A stretch of 64,000 nucleotides of DNA from Cordia subcordata. Its lineage: Eukaryota; Streptophyta; Magnoliopsida; Boraginales; Cordiaceae. A program made the translations under genes and the position numbers. Shown piece by piece: positions 11,777 through 23,128 of the stretch (the stretch's first letter is position 1; each line of letters begins with the position of its first letter). Where the stretch lies: positions 948,501-1,012,500 of the forward strand of contig JAPTOF010000012.1 in assembly GCA_028554755.1 (NCBI GenBank), in the 5' to 3' direction. Under the pieces are notes generated by a model. The model had not been told where the DNA came from. It saw only the letters and a program-made list of their open reading frames with translations, and searched no databases.

Positions 11777-12152
11777 TATTGGATTAGTTTTCTTATTTAT
11801 TAAAAAAAAATTGTGTTGTTAAAACAATTAGAATGGATTTTTTGAAATGGACTTGTAATTTGTCAATTGAATTAGTTCGTCTTGTACAAATGATGCTAAG
11901 GCACTTGGTATTGGCTAGTGTGTAATAATATATTTTGGAGGTTTAATGACACACACACAAAAGAGAGAAGGAAAAAAAAAAGGAAGGAGGAGGTGGGAGG
12001 GGGGGGGGTGGAAGGAATAATTCTAAGTGGGCAATGCGAGAGTTCGAACTCAGAAAATCACCAAATGGGCCTTGTGCACTCTCCAGTAAAATATTGCACT
12101 TACAGATGATCTATTTGTTATACAAGGATGGACTTACAAATTGATCTTTTAA
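11777..12152. other. Non-coding spacer
   Basis: Contains a short A-run at 11802-11810 that may be the remnant of the LINE poly(A) tail, a GA-rich block and a G-run near 12000. No gene. Confidence 0.4.
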
Positions 12153-12380
12153 GGGCTCGTTTGTATTGGTTTTTTTTAAATGTATTTTTTTTTAATTTTT
12201 TAAAAATAATTTTTTTGAAAAGTTAAAAATTTTATCTTTTAAAAAAAATTGTATTTGAGTTTTTTCTATGGTTTCAATTTTTTTATAATCCAAATTAAAT
12301 AATTATTAAAAAAATAATGTAACTTTTTAAATGAAAAAAGTACTTTTTCCTTAAAATAAAAAACCAATCTAAACAGGCCT
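12153..12380. mobile_element. Tourist-like MITE, ~226-bp family, copy 1
   Basis: Starts GGGCTCGTTTG and ends CTAAACAGGCCT, flanked by TAA on both sides (12150-12152 and 12381-12383). Same length and plan as copies at 39751, 51260 and 60633. The 3-bp TWA duplication and GGGC-type termini suggest PIF/Harbinger mobilisation. Confidence 0.75.
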
Positions 12381-12389
12381 TAAATGAGG

Positions 12390-12826
12390 CAAATTTCATA
12401 AATAGTCCCTATTATTTATAAAAAATGACATTTGGTCATTATTGTTTCAGAGTTGACCTATTTGGTCCTTAATGTATTCTAAAAGTGTCGCTTTGGTCCC
12501 TATTCTTTCAAAGTGATCAAGTTAATCTACAACGTTTGTAAAAAATGACCTAATTGATCTCCATTATAGTCTTAAAAATAGTCATATGACCCAATTTCAG
12601 TTTAAGAAATTGTCATATAACCAATTAATGGGGATAAAAATTGATATGTTTTGAAAAAATTGATTTTTTTAACAAATATTAAGGACTAAATGAAATACTT
12701 TTGAAACAATATGGATCAAATTAACTCTTTCTACAAACATTGAGAACCAAATACACCACCTTTAAGATAATAAAAATTAAATTGATACTTTTTATAAATA
12801 ATAGGGACTATTTGCGGAATTCTCCC
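12390..12826. mobile_element. Foldback/MITE with long inverted arms
   Basis: The left end carries aaatagtccctattattt, and the reverse complement of the right end carries the identical string; pairing continues inward, diverged. Non-coding. Related to 5488-5850. Confidence 0.65.
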
Positions 12827-12832
12827 TTTTAA

Positions 12833-13777
12833 GAGGGTGTTTGGATTGGCTTATAAGAAGGTGTTTGGTTTGGCTTTTTTTCTGGTCAAACCCGCTTAAA
12901 GCCTAATCTAAGCTAATGAAAGTGTTTGTTTTAATTAAAAATGTGCTTTTTTTAAGTAGCTTTAAGTAGAAAATAAAAAGTTTTCCAACCTCAACTTTTG
13001 CTTTTTATGACTTTAAGCACTTTGAAAAAAAGTAAGTTTGACCAAATCATTTACTATTTTATCCTTACTGTTTTATTTTTGTTACTAAAATATCTTTACT
13101 CTTTTATCTTATACTTACCTTTTTAAATTCTATTTTAATGTCCTTAATAGTTATTTTAACTATATAATTTACTTTTCAACCCACTTTAATCAAACATGTA
13201 AATACTTATTTTTATAACTACAACTTTTATTCAAACAAGTAACTACTTAAAGTTGACAAATAAAAAAAAGTCACTTAAAGCCATAAATGCTTTAAGTAAC
13301 TTTTTTATAAACCAATCCAAACACCCTCTAAAAAAGCTACTTAAAGCACTTCTGGCTTAAAGTAGTTTTTTTTTTATTGTCAACTTTAAGTAGTTAAATA
13401 TTTGAACAAAAGTTGTAGTTATAAAAATAAGTATTTACATTTTTTATTAAAGTGGGTTGAAAAGTAAGTTATATAGTTAAAATAACTATTAAGGACATTA
13501 AAATAGAATTTAAAAAGGTAAGTATAAGATAAAAGAGTAAAGATATTTTAGTAATAAAAATAAAAAAGTAAGGATAAAATAGTAAATAATTTGGTCAAAC
13601 TTGATTTTTTCAAAGTACTTAAAGCCATAAAAAACAAAAGTTAGTGTTGGAGAACTTTTATTTTTTACTTAAAGCCACTTAAAAAAAATACGTTTTTAAT
13701 TAAAACAAATACTTTCATTTGCTTAAATTAAACTTTAAGCAAGTTTGACCAGAAACAAAGCCAAACCAAACACCCTC
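12833..13777. mobile_element. Tourist-like MITE (outer), interrupted by a second copy
   Basis: Begins GAGGGTGTTTGGATTGGCTTA and ends GCCAAACCAAACACCCTC. Without the insert at 12857-13328 it matches the element at 44748-45214 in reverse orientation. The flanks are TAA (left) and TAG (right), so the target duplication is slightly mutated or imperfect. Confidence 0.75.
12857..13328. mobile_element. Tourist-like MITE (inner), nested in its own family
   Basis: 472 bp, GAAGGTGTTTGGTTTGGC to CCAATCCAAACACCCTC, flanked by perfect TAA duplications (12854-12856, 13329-13331). Same orientation and length class as 44748-45214. It sits about 20 bp inside the left end of the outer copy and opposite to it, making a large near-palindrome. 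Confidence 0.8.
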
Positions 13778-13780
13778 TAG

Positions 13781-15502
13781 TGCAACACAAAAGCCACCAA
13801 CTTTAATTTGAAACTATTTCTCTTAAGAACAATTACTTGAGTTTGAATCCAAGGATGAGGGTTCTAATAGGGGTATGAAAACAAAAAGTGCCGCCCTTAT
13901 TAGCGTTATTGTATTTCAAAAACCACTAGAAAATTTTCTAAAACATGCCACCAAAGCCACAACACGAAAACTAATTTGCATTAACAACACCAAAGCTACA
14001 ACACCAAATTAATTTACATTAACAAATTGCCCCTTAACCCCACAAGAGTGACAATCTTTATTACAAGAACCAATTTACGAATAAATACTACAAGAACAAA
14101 TCAACCGAACAAAAAACGATAAATAATAGATATGTCAAAGATTTTCAGATTATCCTAAAAAAATTAATTACTTAAAATAATTATTTTAAGCTACTCTCTG
14201 AAAGTGTGAATCCATGTCTCATTCTAGGTTGTCACCATCGTATGTCATCGAGACATATTTGTATGAAAGTGCCCTAGAAAGGCCCACTATCAGATAATAC
14301 TACAATCACAATCTCTCGTTTTCTCCATCTCTCCCTTCTTATATGAAACTATGATATATAATTTTTTATTTTATATTTTATATATCGGTTTTATTAAGAA
14401 ATTAATTTTTTAATTTATTATAAGTATATTTCTTTTGATTAAAAAAGAAGGATTATGTGTTTTTCTTTTTGGAAACAAAAAAGTAGGTTATAGGAATGAA
14501 CAGCTATGCTAAATCCATTTTTATAGTTACTACTCTTATTAATTATTGATTTGTCCTTTTTCTTTATTACTATCATCATCCATCATTATTAGATGTAGTG
14601 AGTTGTTGTATTTTGTATTTTGTAGGACAATGAGTTCGAGTGCTTCATGTAAAGTTACAAAAAGACTCATAACTCTCTATTCATAAAGCCCTTTGGATTT
14701 TGATATTGACAACTTCTTCTTTTCTGTGTTCTCCCATCCCTAGCAATTACTGGAAAGCTCTTCTTTTACTAGGCGGGTGCTGCTTTACTTATGTGCGCTT
14801 GGATGTGATTTGTGAAATTTATTTCTTTGCCTCTATTTCTTTTACGTTTTTCCAACTTTTAGTTTTTCTTAATCTAAAATAGTCCTATGCAATATTCTTT
14901 TTTAAGTTTTTCTATTTGCTCTTCTGTTAATATTTCTTTTTGTACTAACAACTTTTGTTCTTTCCTGATTCTTGTATTTATAAGTATGTGGATCGCTATA
15001 TTTCCTCTTTTGAAAGGTATTAATATAATTCCCATTTCATATTCTTTTTTACTACCCCCGCCCCCAACAAAAGAAAAAGAATAAATGGAAAGAATAAATA
15101 AGCATCAAAATATGAATAAAATGTCTTTAATCTTCTTCAAATACATATTGGTTTTTTTGTGACAGCACAAGATTGCACGCAGCATAGCATATCGTAGGTT
15201 TGCGGCATGACCATTATTGTCTTCTATCATTTTATTGGATAACCAGTTTTCCTGTTAGTGCACATTCTGATATTTGATGTTTTTGTAGGGCAAAAGGAGA
15301 AGCCATAGACAAAGTGTACAACTTGAGGTTCCACCCAAGAATTACTCTCCGTGTTTTTTGGTTATTTAAAATCCATCAATTTCTTATTCAATTCAAGTTG
15401 GTTTATAATTATTAAAATGATAATTGAGTTGGACTTTAATAAAAATGACGTTGTTTGGTCAACCAAAAATATGGAAATTTGATTTCGGTTGGACTTAAAA
15501 GA
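13781..15502. other. Intergenic, no supported gene
   Basis: AT-rich. A few isolated stretches end in splice-like signals, but no reading frame connects them. No repeat boundaries were recognised. Confidence 0.4.
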
Positions 15503-15900
15503 TGAGTAAATTGTATATTACCTTTCTGTACTCTGACTTATATGCATTATATTCCCTGTAATATCAAAACTAGTTAATTACCACATGTACTCTAACTTAT
15601 GTGTATTGTACCCTATTGTAGTATCAAAACTAACTAATTATCCCTTGAAGTTCTTAAAAGTATACAAAATACCCCCTGAAATTTTCAAAAGTGTGCAAAA
15701 TACCCCTAAAATATATGACGGCAGGGAGATATTTTGTACACTTTTAAAAACTTCAAGAGGGTAATTAGCTATTTTTGATATTACATGGAGGTATGGTGCA
15801 TATAGATCAGAGTATAGGAGGTAATTAACTAGTTTTGATACTGTAACAGGATATGGTGCACATAAGTCAGAGTACAAGGGAGTGATATACAATTTGCTCT
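15503..15900. mobile_element. Foldback element with ~190-bp inverted arms
   Basis: The left end gagtaaattgtatattacc and the reverse complement of the right end (gagcaaattgtatatcactc) begin arms that pair to the centre near 15700. Each arm contains two tandem units of about 75 bp (gtactctgacttat ... aaaactagttaatta). Non-coding; the reading frames inside are repeat artefacts. Confidence 0.7.
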
Positions 15901-16560
15901 AAAAAGATTTCGTGAATTAAATTTTTTTCTTTTTACATTATCAATGCTTCGATAGGTTACACACGATTACTCTAGGAAAGGAGATTGGAGAACTTCGCTG
16001 CATCAGGTATGATATATTTAACTTTTAATATCTTCTGTTCTATATAGTTTTAACCTTCAATGCCTTATGTTCACATGTCTTTAGCTTTGAGTCATGCCTA
16101 ACTTATGAGTAAATTTTTTGCCCTTTTGTTGGGGTATAGGTTTGCAAATGAATTAATATATCATACTCAAGGGTTGTATACTTTTTGGTAATAAGTAGTT
16201 TTCGTTTAATATTTCTTTCAAGATAGCATGTCCAGCAAAATAAATTAATCAAAAGTGTTGCACCAAATGTGTGGTGGAAGTCACCTCTTGAGCTCGTAGA
16301 AGCCACCTTTAGAATCCTACACCGCTTAATCTTGTGTGTGATTGTATGCCCTTGACGAGAATTTCAGATACTCAACGGGAGGTAAATGTGATATCACACA
16401 TCGGTTTATATTGTGACTTATTTATAAGTGGATGGAGTTAGTATAACTTGAGTTAACTATTTTGGACCAGTTAATTAGATATCTAAGTAATTATTATTTA
16501 TACTTACAACACCAATCTCATTCCCGAACCTAAAAGTCTAGACTTGAGGGTGTGACATTT
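15901..16560. other. Intergenic, no supported gene
   Basis: A short exon-like stretch (15955-16007) ends in a donor-like CAG|GTATGA but joins nothing recognisable. Otherwise AT-rich with no gene. Confidence 0.35.
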
Positions 16561-17434
16561 GTCCAATGAAAAAGTCAATAGGGTCCACTAAGGCACCTGA
16601 TATTGTCCTGATTGGTGGGGTGGGCATAAAATAAATTATCCCACAGCCGACTACGTGTCAAAATTTGTATCAACGGTCCAGATTGCTCCACTCTTGACCA
16701 ATCCTGTGGAAATGACCATTGTTATCGACTACCGACGGCTGATAGACCACCACGTTTCACCTTCGATCACGCTATTATAGCATTTGATCCAACGGACCTG
16801 GCATTTCTCTTCAACCCAACACGACTTCCCTCATACAGCAATAAAAATTTTCCCCTCAAGATTCATAATTTTCTTTTGTATTTTTTTCTCCTTTTCAGCT
16901 CTATATTGAATCTATGGTCGATATTTCTTGTTTGATATTGACTCAAAAATATTGTTAGAAGTTTTTAAGATTTTCCCGGTTGGGTGTGATCAAGTTTTGA
17001 GCTCTTTTCGTCCATTTTCTTTTTCAGGTTTCATATTTTGTGTTCTTGAAGATTTTGTCAACTTATATTTGCTTTTCTATTCATATATCTCTGTTTCTTC
17101 GGGAAACCCAGAAAATTTTCTTCGTGAAACATCAAAAAAGTTCTGAACTTTCATGTAAAAATTCAGACTTTACATCAAAGTTTCCAACTTTCATGTGAAA
17201 ACCAAAGCTATTTTGTGTCTGAGCTTTCTTCTTTCTTCTTTCTTCTTTTTTTTTTTTGGGGGTGCGGGGGGGGGGGGGTGGTCTGTTTCTTTTTTGTTTT
17301 GTTTTACGAATTTTGTTAAACAAGTGTTTGTTTTTTCTGATAGCTTTAAGTTTACCTTTTTTCCCTTAAAAAGCAAAGAAAATTTCAAATTAGAAGCTTT
17401 GTTGTGTGATTTATTAGTCAGCAATGCACTAAAT
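16561..17434 (+). promoter_or_regulatory. Promoter-like region, probably the original NF-YB promoter/5' UTR
   Basis: Moderately GC-richer DNA with CCAAT boxes in both orientations (gattggtgggg near 16609; gaccaatcc near 16697), an ACGT core (tacgtgtc near 16651), a TATA-like ctattatagc near 16772 and then CT-rich leader-like sequence. No host coding sequence follows before the retrotransposon. The next host gene downstream in this orientation is NF-YB, so this may be its displaced promoter. Inference from layout only. Confidence 0.4.
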
Positions 17435-17551
17435 CTTTAACACCCTCCTCACCTTTCAAAATTGACGCTTTAGGCCGATCCTTATCTATCACGGATAAAG
17501 AAGGAGGGTAGCGTTAGGCTGATCCTAATCCCGGATAAAGGAGGAGGGTAG
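17435..17551. repeat. Filler with ~40-bp tandem duplication at the left border of the copia element
   Basis: Two imperfect units (taggccgatccttatc...ggataaagaaggagggtagcg and taggctgatcctaatc...ggataaaggaggagggtagcc) lie between the hexamer ctttaa and the truncated 5' LTR. The origin is unclear. It occupies the place where the first 54 bp of the LTR should be. Confidence 0.6.
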
Positions 17552-17857
17552 CCTTTTCCTTGTAGTATACTGTTTCCTTTTCCGAGTAGTATACTGTTTC
17601 CTTATCCTTGTAGAATACGAATTAGGATACTTGTGTACTATAAATAGTGGCTAGGACATTGTATTAGGTGCCTTAGGGTCACACCCCATGGGGGGTGTAG
17701 TGAGAGAAAAACCAAAGTGAGAGCCTTGTAGCATTCGTGATCAATAATAGAATTATTCTCTGCTGCCCGTGGACGTAGGCTTTAAAGCCGTACCACGTAA
17801 TTCTTGTGTCCGTTATTTCTTCTCGTATTCTTCGTGTTTGTATATTTTTCCCCAACA
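17552..17857 (+). repeat. 5' LTR, first 54 bp missing
   Basis: Aligns to 22823-23127. Contains a doubled motif (gtagtatactgtttcctt) and a TATA box (ctataaata, 17638-17646). Ends ccccaaca. The usual TGTTGAATG start is absent; the match begins at LTR position 55. Confidence 0.9.
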
Positions 17858-17860
17858 AAC

Positions 17861-17872
17861 TGGTATCAGAGC
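17861..17872 (+). promoter_or_regulatory. Primer binding site, initiator Met-tRNA type
   Basis: TGGTATCAGAGC follows the 5' LTR by three bases. This is the standard primer site of plant Ty1/copia elements. Confidence 0.9.
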
Positions 17873-18403
17873 TTAGGTATTAATCCGCTGCTTGAGGGAA
17901 AAAAGAAAAATCAAAACTCACTGTGAAATCAAAATTTCTCAAACCAAACGGTGCCTAACCAAACAAAAGTCTTTGTTTGGCGAGGAGTGCTCCGATGCTA
18001 TCTACGTTGAGCGTTGGTGGCTGGAGCGGAAGCTTGCATCAGCGGGTCGTGGTTCGTGTTTGGGTTTGAAAAACAAGCGAAGAAGATAGAGTTCGCGTGC
18101 TCTTGAGGTTGGTTTTGGGTATTCAAATATTTTTTTTTTTTTGGGAATTGATTCAAGTTTGTACAGCAGGTTTAGGGTTAGTAGGCTTTGGGTCTTTGGG
18201 TTTATTTGGATCGGGCCTGGGTAGTGGCCTTGTCCAACTTTGGCTAGGTCTTGGGTCTTGGGTTAATTATTTTTTTATTAGGCTTGGGTTCTAGGCCAGA
18301 AAAATAATAAATTTTTTTTTTGGGTTTGGGCTTAGTTTAGGCCAAAAGATTGAAAAAGGAATTTTTATTTGGGTTTAGATTTAGTCCTGAAAAAAAAAAA
18401 TCT

Positions 18404-18645
18404 GACCAGTTGACCTGTTTGATCGCATTGACCAGGGTTGACCAGGGTTTGACTTTGACCATTGACCATTGACTAAGGGTTGACCGGGTTTGACCAGAAC
18501 CTTACCCCACGTTTTTCGACTTGTTGAGTCCGTTTTTGGGCTCTGTTTTTCCAGATTTTGCTCCGAAATACGAGTTTAGGGACGGTGTTGACTTTGACCA
18601 ACAGGTTTGACTTTGACCGGTGTTGACCAAAGTTGACCAGGGGTG
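18404..18645 (+). promoter_or_regulatory. Cluster of ~15 TTGAC (W-box core) motifs in the leader
   Basis: Between about 18410 and 18640, TTGACC/TTGACT occurs roughly fifteen times, many in the expanded form gttgaccagg or ttgactttgacc. TTGAC[C/T] is the WRKY binding core. The array lies in the untranslated leader, after the LTR and before gag. Its density is far above the surroundings; function is inferred. Confidence 0.6.
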
Positions 18646-18727
18646 TTCCTAAGGTTTCTCGACGTGCTGAATCCGTTTTTGCGGTCCGTTGAGCCAAATT
18701 CCATCCTGAAGTGCGAGTTTTGTGCAA

Positions 18728-19776
18728 ATGAAAATGTCTTCCACAAGTGAAAAGTTTGAAATCGAGAAGTTTGACGGGAGAATGAGTTTCAGTCTATGGA
18801 GGATCAGATTCAAGGCATTTATGACAATGCAAGGACTTTGGAAAGTCATTGAAGAAGTGATCCCGGAAAAGACGGAACCAGCAGCGAGAGAAGAACTCGA
18901 AGTGAAAGCCTTGAGTGCAAACATATGTCTGTGACAAATGAAGTATTGCTGGAGATTGCTGAGAAGACGACAACAGCAGTTGAGGCTTGGAATACTTTGG
19001 TGAAATTGTATGCATCTAAATCTCTCACCAATTGCCTCTACTTGAAGAAGCGATTGTATCATCTTAGAATGAAAGAAGGTACGTCACTAAAGCAACACCT
19101 TGATGAGTTCACCTTTTGTTTTATTACTTTGAAGGATGTGGGTATTAAAATTGATGACGAAGACCACGCTATGATCCTATTATGCTCCTTACCGCCTTCA
19201 TATATGAACTTTGTGGAGACTATGTTGTACGAGAGGGATAAAATTACGTTTGAAGATGTGATTGCTTCATTTAAATCGAAGGATCTTCAAACACATATCC
19301 CGGGACATAGGGAAGAAGTTCATGGGGAAGGTTTAGTGAGTAAAGAGAGATCGGAGAATAGAGGGGGATTTTCAAGTAGAAAGAAAAGCAAGTCAAGGTC
19401 AAAATCAAGAGCAAGAAAGCTACACTGTTTCGAGTATGGTGAGAAAGGTCACATTAAGAAAGAATGTCCAAAATTGAAAAAGGGAAAGAAAAGGTTGGAG
19501 AATTTAGCCAATGTGGTGGAAAGTGCTGACAGTAATGGGGAGAACTTGAGTAGTACCGGGGAAGTTTTGACTGTGAGTGCATCACAATGGCATAATCAAT
19601 GGATTCTTGATACTGGTGCAACGTTCCATATGTGTCATAGGCGTGACTGGTTCTCTTCTTATTCCAAAAGAGAAGGAAAAGTCTTTCTAGGCAATGATCT
19701 TTCGTTGAAGGTGGAGGGAATGGACATCGTAAATATCAAGATGTTTGATGGCATTATAAGATCTCTCGAGTGTTGA
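18728..19776 (+). pseudogene. Copia gag and protease, frameshifted
   Basis: Starts with MSSTSEKFEIEKFDG and the UBN2-type gag core (WNTLVKLYASKS, LPPSYMNFVETML). The frame changes near 18915-18925. A basic KSKSRSKSRARK stretch precedes the zinc knuckle, in which the second Cys is Tyr (CFEYGEKGHIKKEC), so the CCHC motif is damaged. The protease site is intact as WILDTGATFHMC. A TGA at 19774, where the family would have Arg, ends the frame and is consistent with a CGA-to-TGA change. Confidence 0.85.
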
Positions 19777-20855
19777 CATGTATCGGAGCTGAAGAAAAAC
19801 TTGATTTCTTTTGGGCGTTTGGATTCTCATGGATACAAATTTTGAAGTGAGAATGATGTCTTAAAGGTGACCAAAGGTGCAATTGTGCTCTTGAAAGGGA
19901 ATTTGACTGGCGGTCTATATGTCCTTCAAGGTAGTACAGTTACAGGTGTTGCAGCTGTTACATCCTAGGAGAGTGATAATGACATTACGCAGTTATGGCA
20001 CAAAAGGTTGGGCCATATGAGCGAAAGAGGACTGACCGAGCTGAGCAAGAGGGATTTGCTTTGTGGACAAAGAACTGGAAAGCTTGAATTCTGCGAGCAT
20101 TGTGTTTTTGGAAAGCAAACCAGGGTAATGTTCAGCAAGGGGCAGGAAAACACCAAAGGTACACTTGATTATATTCATTCTGATCTTTGGGGTCCTAATA
20201 AAGTTCCTTCCAAGAAAGGTGCCAGGTATTACATCACTTTCATTGATGCATACTCTTGGATGGTGTGGGTATACTTCTTGAAAATTAAAGATGAGGCATT
20301 CCCAACATTTGTCGAATGGAAGACGTTGATTGAGAAGCAGACTGGTAAACAAATTAAGCGTCTTAGGACTGACAATGGGTTGGAATATTGCAATAAAGTG
20401 TTTGATGAGTTCTGCAGGAAACATGGCATTGTGAGACACCGTACATGTGTAAGAACACCACAACAAAATGGAGTTGCAGAATGCATGAATAGAACTCTGG
20501 TGAAGAGAGCTCGTTGTATGCTCTTCCAATCTGGTTTGAGTAAAGACTTTTGGGCTGAAGCCGTCAATACGGCATGCTACTTGGTGAATAGGTCTCCATC
20601 CAAAGCTATTGAATAAAAACTCCTTTTGAGTTATGGTCTGGTAAGCCTGCTAACTACTCTCTATTGAGGGTGTTCGGTTGCCCTGCATACGCTCACATGA
20701 AGGATGGCAAGTTAGAGCCGAGGGCAAAGAAATGCATATTCCTAGGCTATGCATCCAAGAGGAAAGGTTACAGGTTGTGGTGCACAGATCTAAAGTCTCC
20801 AGGTTTCCTCGTCAGCAGGGATGTGATATTCAATGAGTCTGCTTCATTAGACTAA
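19777..20855 (+). pseudogene. Copia integrase, broken
   Basis: After two further stops (near 19841 and 19964), the GAG-pre-integrase zinc motif is seen: [10 protein letters not shown], then FCEHC. The catalytic core follows (20008-20616) with D in IHSDLWGP, D in RTDNGLEY and E in NGVAECMNR, so the DDE residues are present. A one-base deletion near 20612-20616 shifts the frame; the C-terminal part continues at 20664 ([19 protein letters not shown]) to a TAA at 20853. Confidence 0.85.
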
Positions 20856-22697
20856 GAAAAGGAGAAACCGGTAGCTGGTTTAGACCATGGTGTCAAAGAG
20901 CAGGTGGAGGTATTTGTTGATGTTCCAAATATTCCATCTACTAGTAGTAGCAGTCAAATTCAGCCGACTCAACCAACTGAGGTGCATGATCAAAATGTGC
21001 CTGAACAACAGAAGTAGTATAGCATTGCCACTGGGCGAGAAAAGAGACAGATTAGAGAGCCTCAAAGGTATGGATACGCTGATCTTATTGCTTATGCTTT
21101 GACTGTTGCTGAAACAATTGAAGGACATGAGCCGAATTCATACAAAGAGGCTATATCTGGAAATGATTCTTCTCAGTGGGAAGGTGCCAAGAGTGAAGAG
21201 ATTGAGTCTCTTCAGAAGAATCAAACTTGGGAGCTTGTTGAATTGCCTGAAGGACAACGAGTTGTCGGTTGCAAATGGGTTTACAAGAAAAAGGAAGGTA
21301 CTCCAGGGGTTGAGGGTCCTCGATACAAGGCATGGTTGGTGGCAAAAGGCTATACACAAAGAGAGGGTATTGACTTCAACGAAGTGTTCTCTCCGGTTGT
21401 GAAGCATACTTCCATCAGGGTTTTACTTGCCTTGGTTGCCCTTCATGACTTAGAGCTTGAGCAGCTAGATGTGAAAACGGCGTTTTTGCATGGTGATCTT
21501 GAAGAGCAAATTTACATGAGTTAACCGGAGGGGTATATAGTTCCTGGTAAGGAGAACCATGTTTGCAAACTGAAAAAGTCCTTGTATGGGTTTAAGCAGT
21601 CGCCTCGGCAATGGTACAAGAGATTTGACACATTCATAGTAGGTGCTGGATACACAAGAAGTGCCTATGACAATTGCGTGTATCTCAAAAAGCTTCCAGA
21701 TGGTTCGTTTGTGTACTTGTTGTTGTATGTTGATGATATGCTTATTGCTGCTAGAAGCATGTCTGCCATCGATGAATTAAAAAAGCAGCTGGGTGATGAG
21801 TTTGAGATGAAGGATCTTGGAGCAGCAAAGAAGATTCTTGGCATGAAGATTCACAGGGATAGAAACGCTGGGAAGCTATTCTTGTCTCAACAGAGTTATA
21901 TTGAGAAGGTGCTGGAGCGTTTCAGGATGCTTAAAGCAAAGCCTGTGAATGTGCCGCTTGCTGCTCATTTTAAGTTGTCTGTAGATTTGTCACCTAAAAC
22001 TGAGAAGGAGGTAGAGCATATGTCTCATGTTTCATACTCGAGTGCTGTTGGTAGCTTGATGTATACTATGGTGTGCACTCATCCTGACATTTCACATGCA
22101 GTTACTGTTGTGAGCAGGTATATGGCATCGCCTGGGAAAACACACTGGGAAGCGGTGAAATGGATAATGAGATATTTGCGTGGCACTGCGAATATAGGAT
22201 TGCTATTTAGCAAGATAACCAAAGATTGCGCGAGGTTGGTGGGTTATTGTGATTCAGACTTTGCGGGTGACCTTGATAAGAGAAGATCTCTGACAGGTTA
22301 CGTGTTTACTCTCTCTGGATGTGCTATCAGTTGGAAAGCGACATTACGATCTCGTGGCATTGTCGACTCGAGGCGGAGTACATGGCAATTACGAAGCGTG
22401 AATGAGGCCATGTGGTTACAAGGCACGGTTCATGATCTTGGATGACAAGATACAAGTCTGATCTTTTGTGATAGCCAGAGTGCAATCCATCTGACAAAAA
22501 ATCAGATGTATCATGAGAGGACTAAACATATTGACGTTAGATATCATTTTATCAAAGATATTATATCACAAGGAATCATATCGGTGCAGAAGATTTCTAC
22601 CCATGAAAATCCAGCAGATATAATGACCAAGATGGTTCCAGTCAGCAAGTTTAAACATTGCTTGAACTTGGTTGCTATTTGCGGTGTGGAGCGTTGA
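20856..22697 (+). pseudogene. Copia reverse transcriptase and RNase H, broken
   Basis: RT starts near 21126 (YKEAISGNDSSQWEGA) and continues through VAKGYTQREGIDFNEVFSPV and LDVKTAFLHGDLEEQIYMS. A TAA at 21522 replaces the usual Gln codon of MSQPEGY-type motifs. LKKSLYGFKQSPRQWYKRF and the catalytic YVDD (in LLLYVDDMLIA) follow. RNase H carries CDSDFAGDLDKRRSLTGY, then a frame disruption near 22350-22385 where the EAEY motif should be, and a TGA at 22443. The tail (22506-22697) has the copia ending ENPADIMTKMVP. Confidence 0.87.
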
Positions 22698-22755
22698 GCC
22701 CATAAGGGTAGTTGGCAACAGGGATGATGGTGTGTTGATTGGAGCGAATACGTGC

Positions 22756-22768
22756 CAAGGTGGAGATT
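22756..22768 (+). promoter_or_regulatory. Polypurine tract
   Basis: aaggtggagatt lies directly before the TGTTG start of the 3' LTR, as usual for copia elements. Confidence 0.75.
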
Positions 22769-23127
22769 TGTTGAATGTGGCCCGAATTCTTGGGCAACAA
22801 GAATAGCAAATTTCTTTTCAGTCCTTTTTCTTGTAGTATACTGTTTCCTTTTCCGAGTAGTATACTGTTTCCTTATCCTTGTAGAATACGAATTAGGATA
22901 CTTGTGTACTATAAATAGGGGCTAGGACATTGTATTAGGTGCCTTAGGGTCACACACCATGAGGGTGTAGTGAAAGAGAAACCAAAGTGAAAGCCTTGTA
23001 GCATTCGTGATTAATAATAGAATTGTTCTCTGCTGCCTGTGGACGTAGGCTTTAAAACCGAACCACGTAATTCTTGTGTCCGTTATTTCTTCTCGTATTC
23101 TTCGTGTTTGCATGTTTTTCTCCAACA
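22769..23127 (+). repeat. 3' LTR, full length (359 bp)
   Basis: Starts TGTTGAATGTGG and ends CTCCAACA. TATA box ctataaata at 22909-22917. Transcription from this LTR would run toward the NF-YB start, about 425 bp downstream of the TATA. Confidence 0.9.
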
Positions 23128-23128
23128 A

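Larger units (their letters stand above)
17552..23127 (+). mobile_element. Ty1/copia LTR retrotransposon, decayed (Tork/Tnt1-like)
   Basis: LTRs at 17552-17857 (left, truncated) and 22769-23127 (right, 359 bp) flank a leader, gag, protease, integrase, reverse transcriptase and RNase H in the copia order. The primer site matches the initiator Met-tRNA type common in plant copia elements. Coding is broken by several stops and frameshifts, many of them C-to-T changes typical of methylated DNA decay, so the copy cannot make its proteins. By eye the LTRs differ at about fifteen positions over 306 bp, so the insertion is not recent. The lineage call rests on gag/RT flavour and is tentative. Confidence 0.93.

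Noticed and set aside
15280..15370. Exon-like stretch after an acceptor-like tttttgtag
   Set aside because: Frame closes quickly and no partner exon joins it; not enough to call a gene.
18097..18294. 65-codon Gly/Leu-rich frame
   Set aside because: In the untranslated leader of the copia element; low complexity caused by gggtttggg-type repeats.
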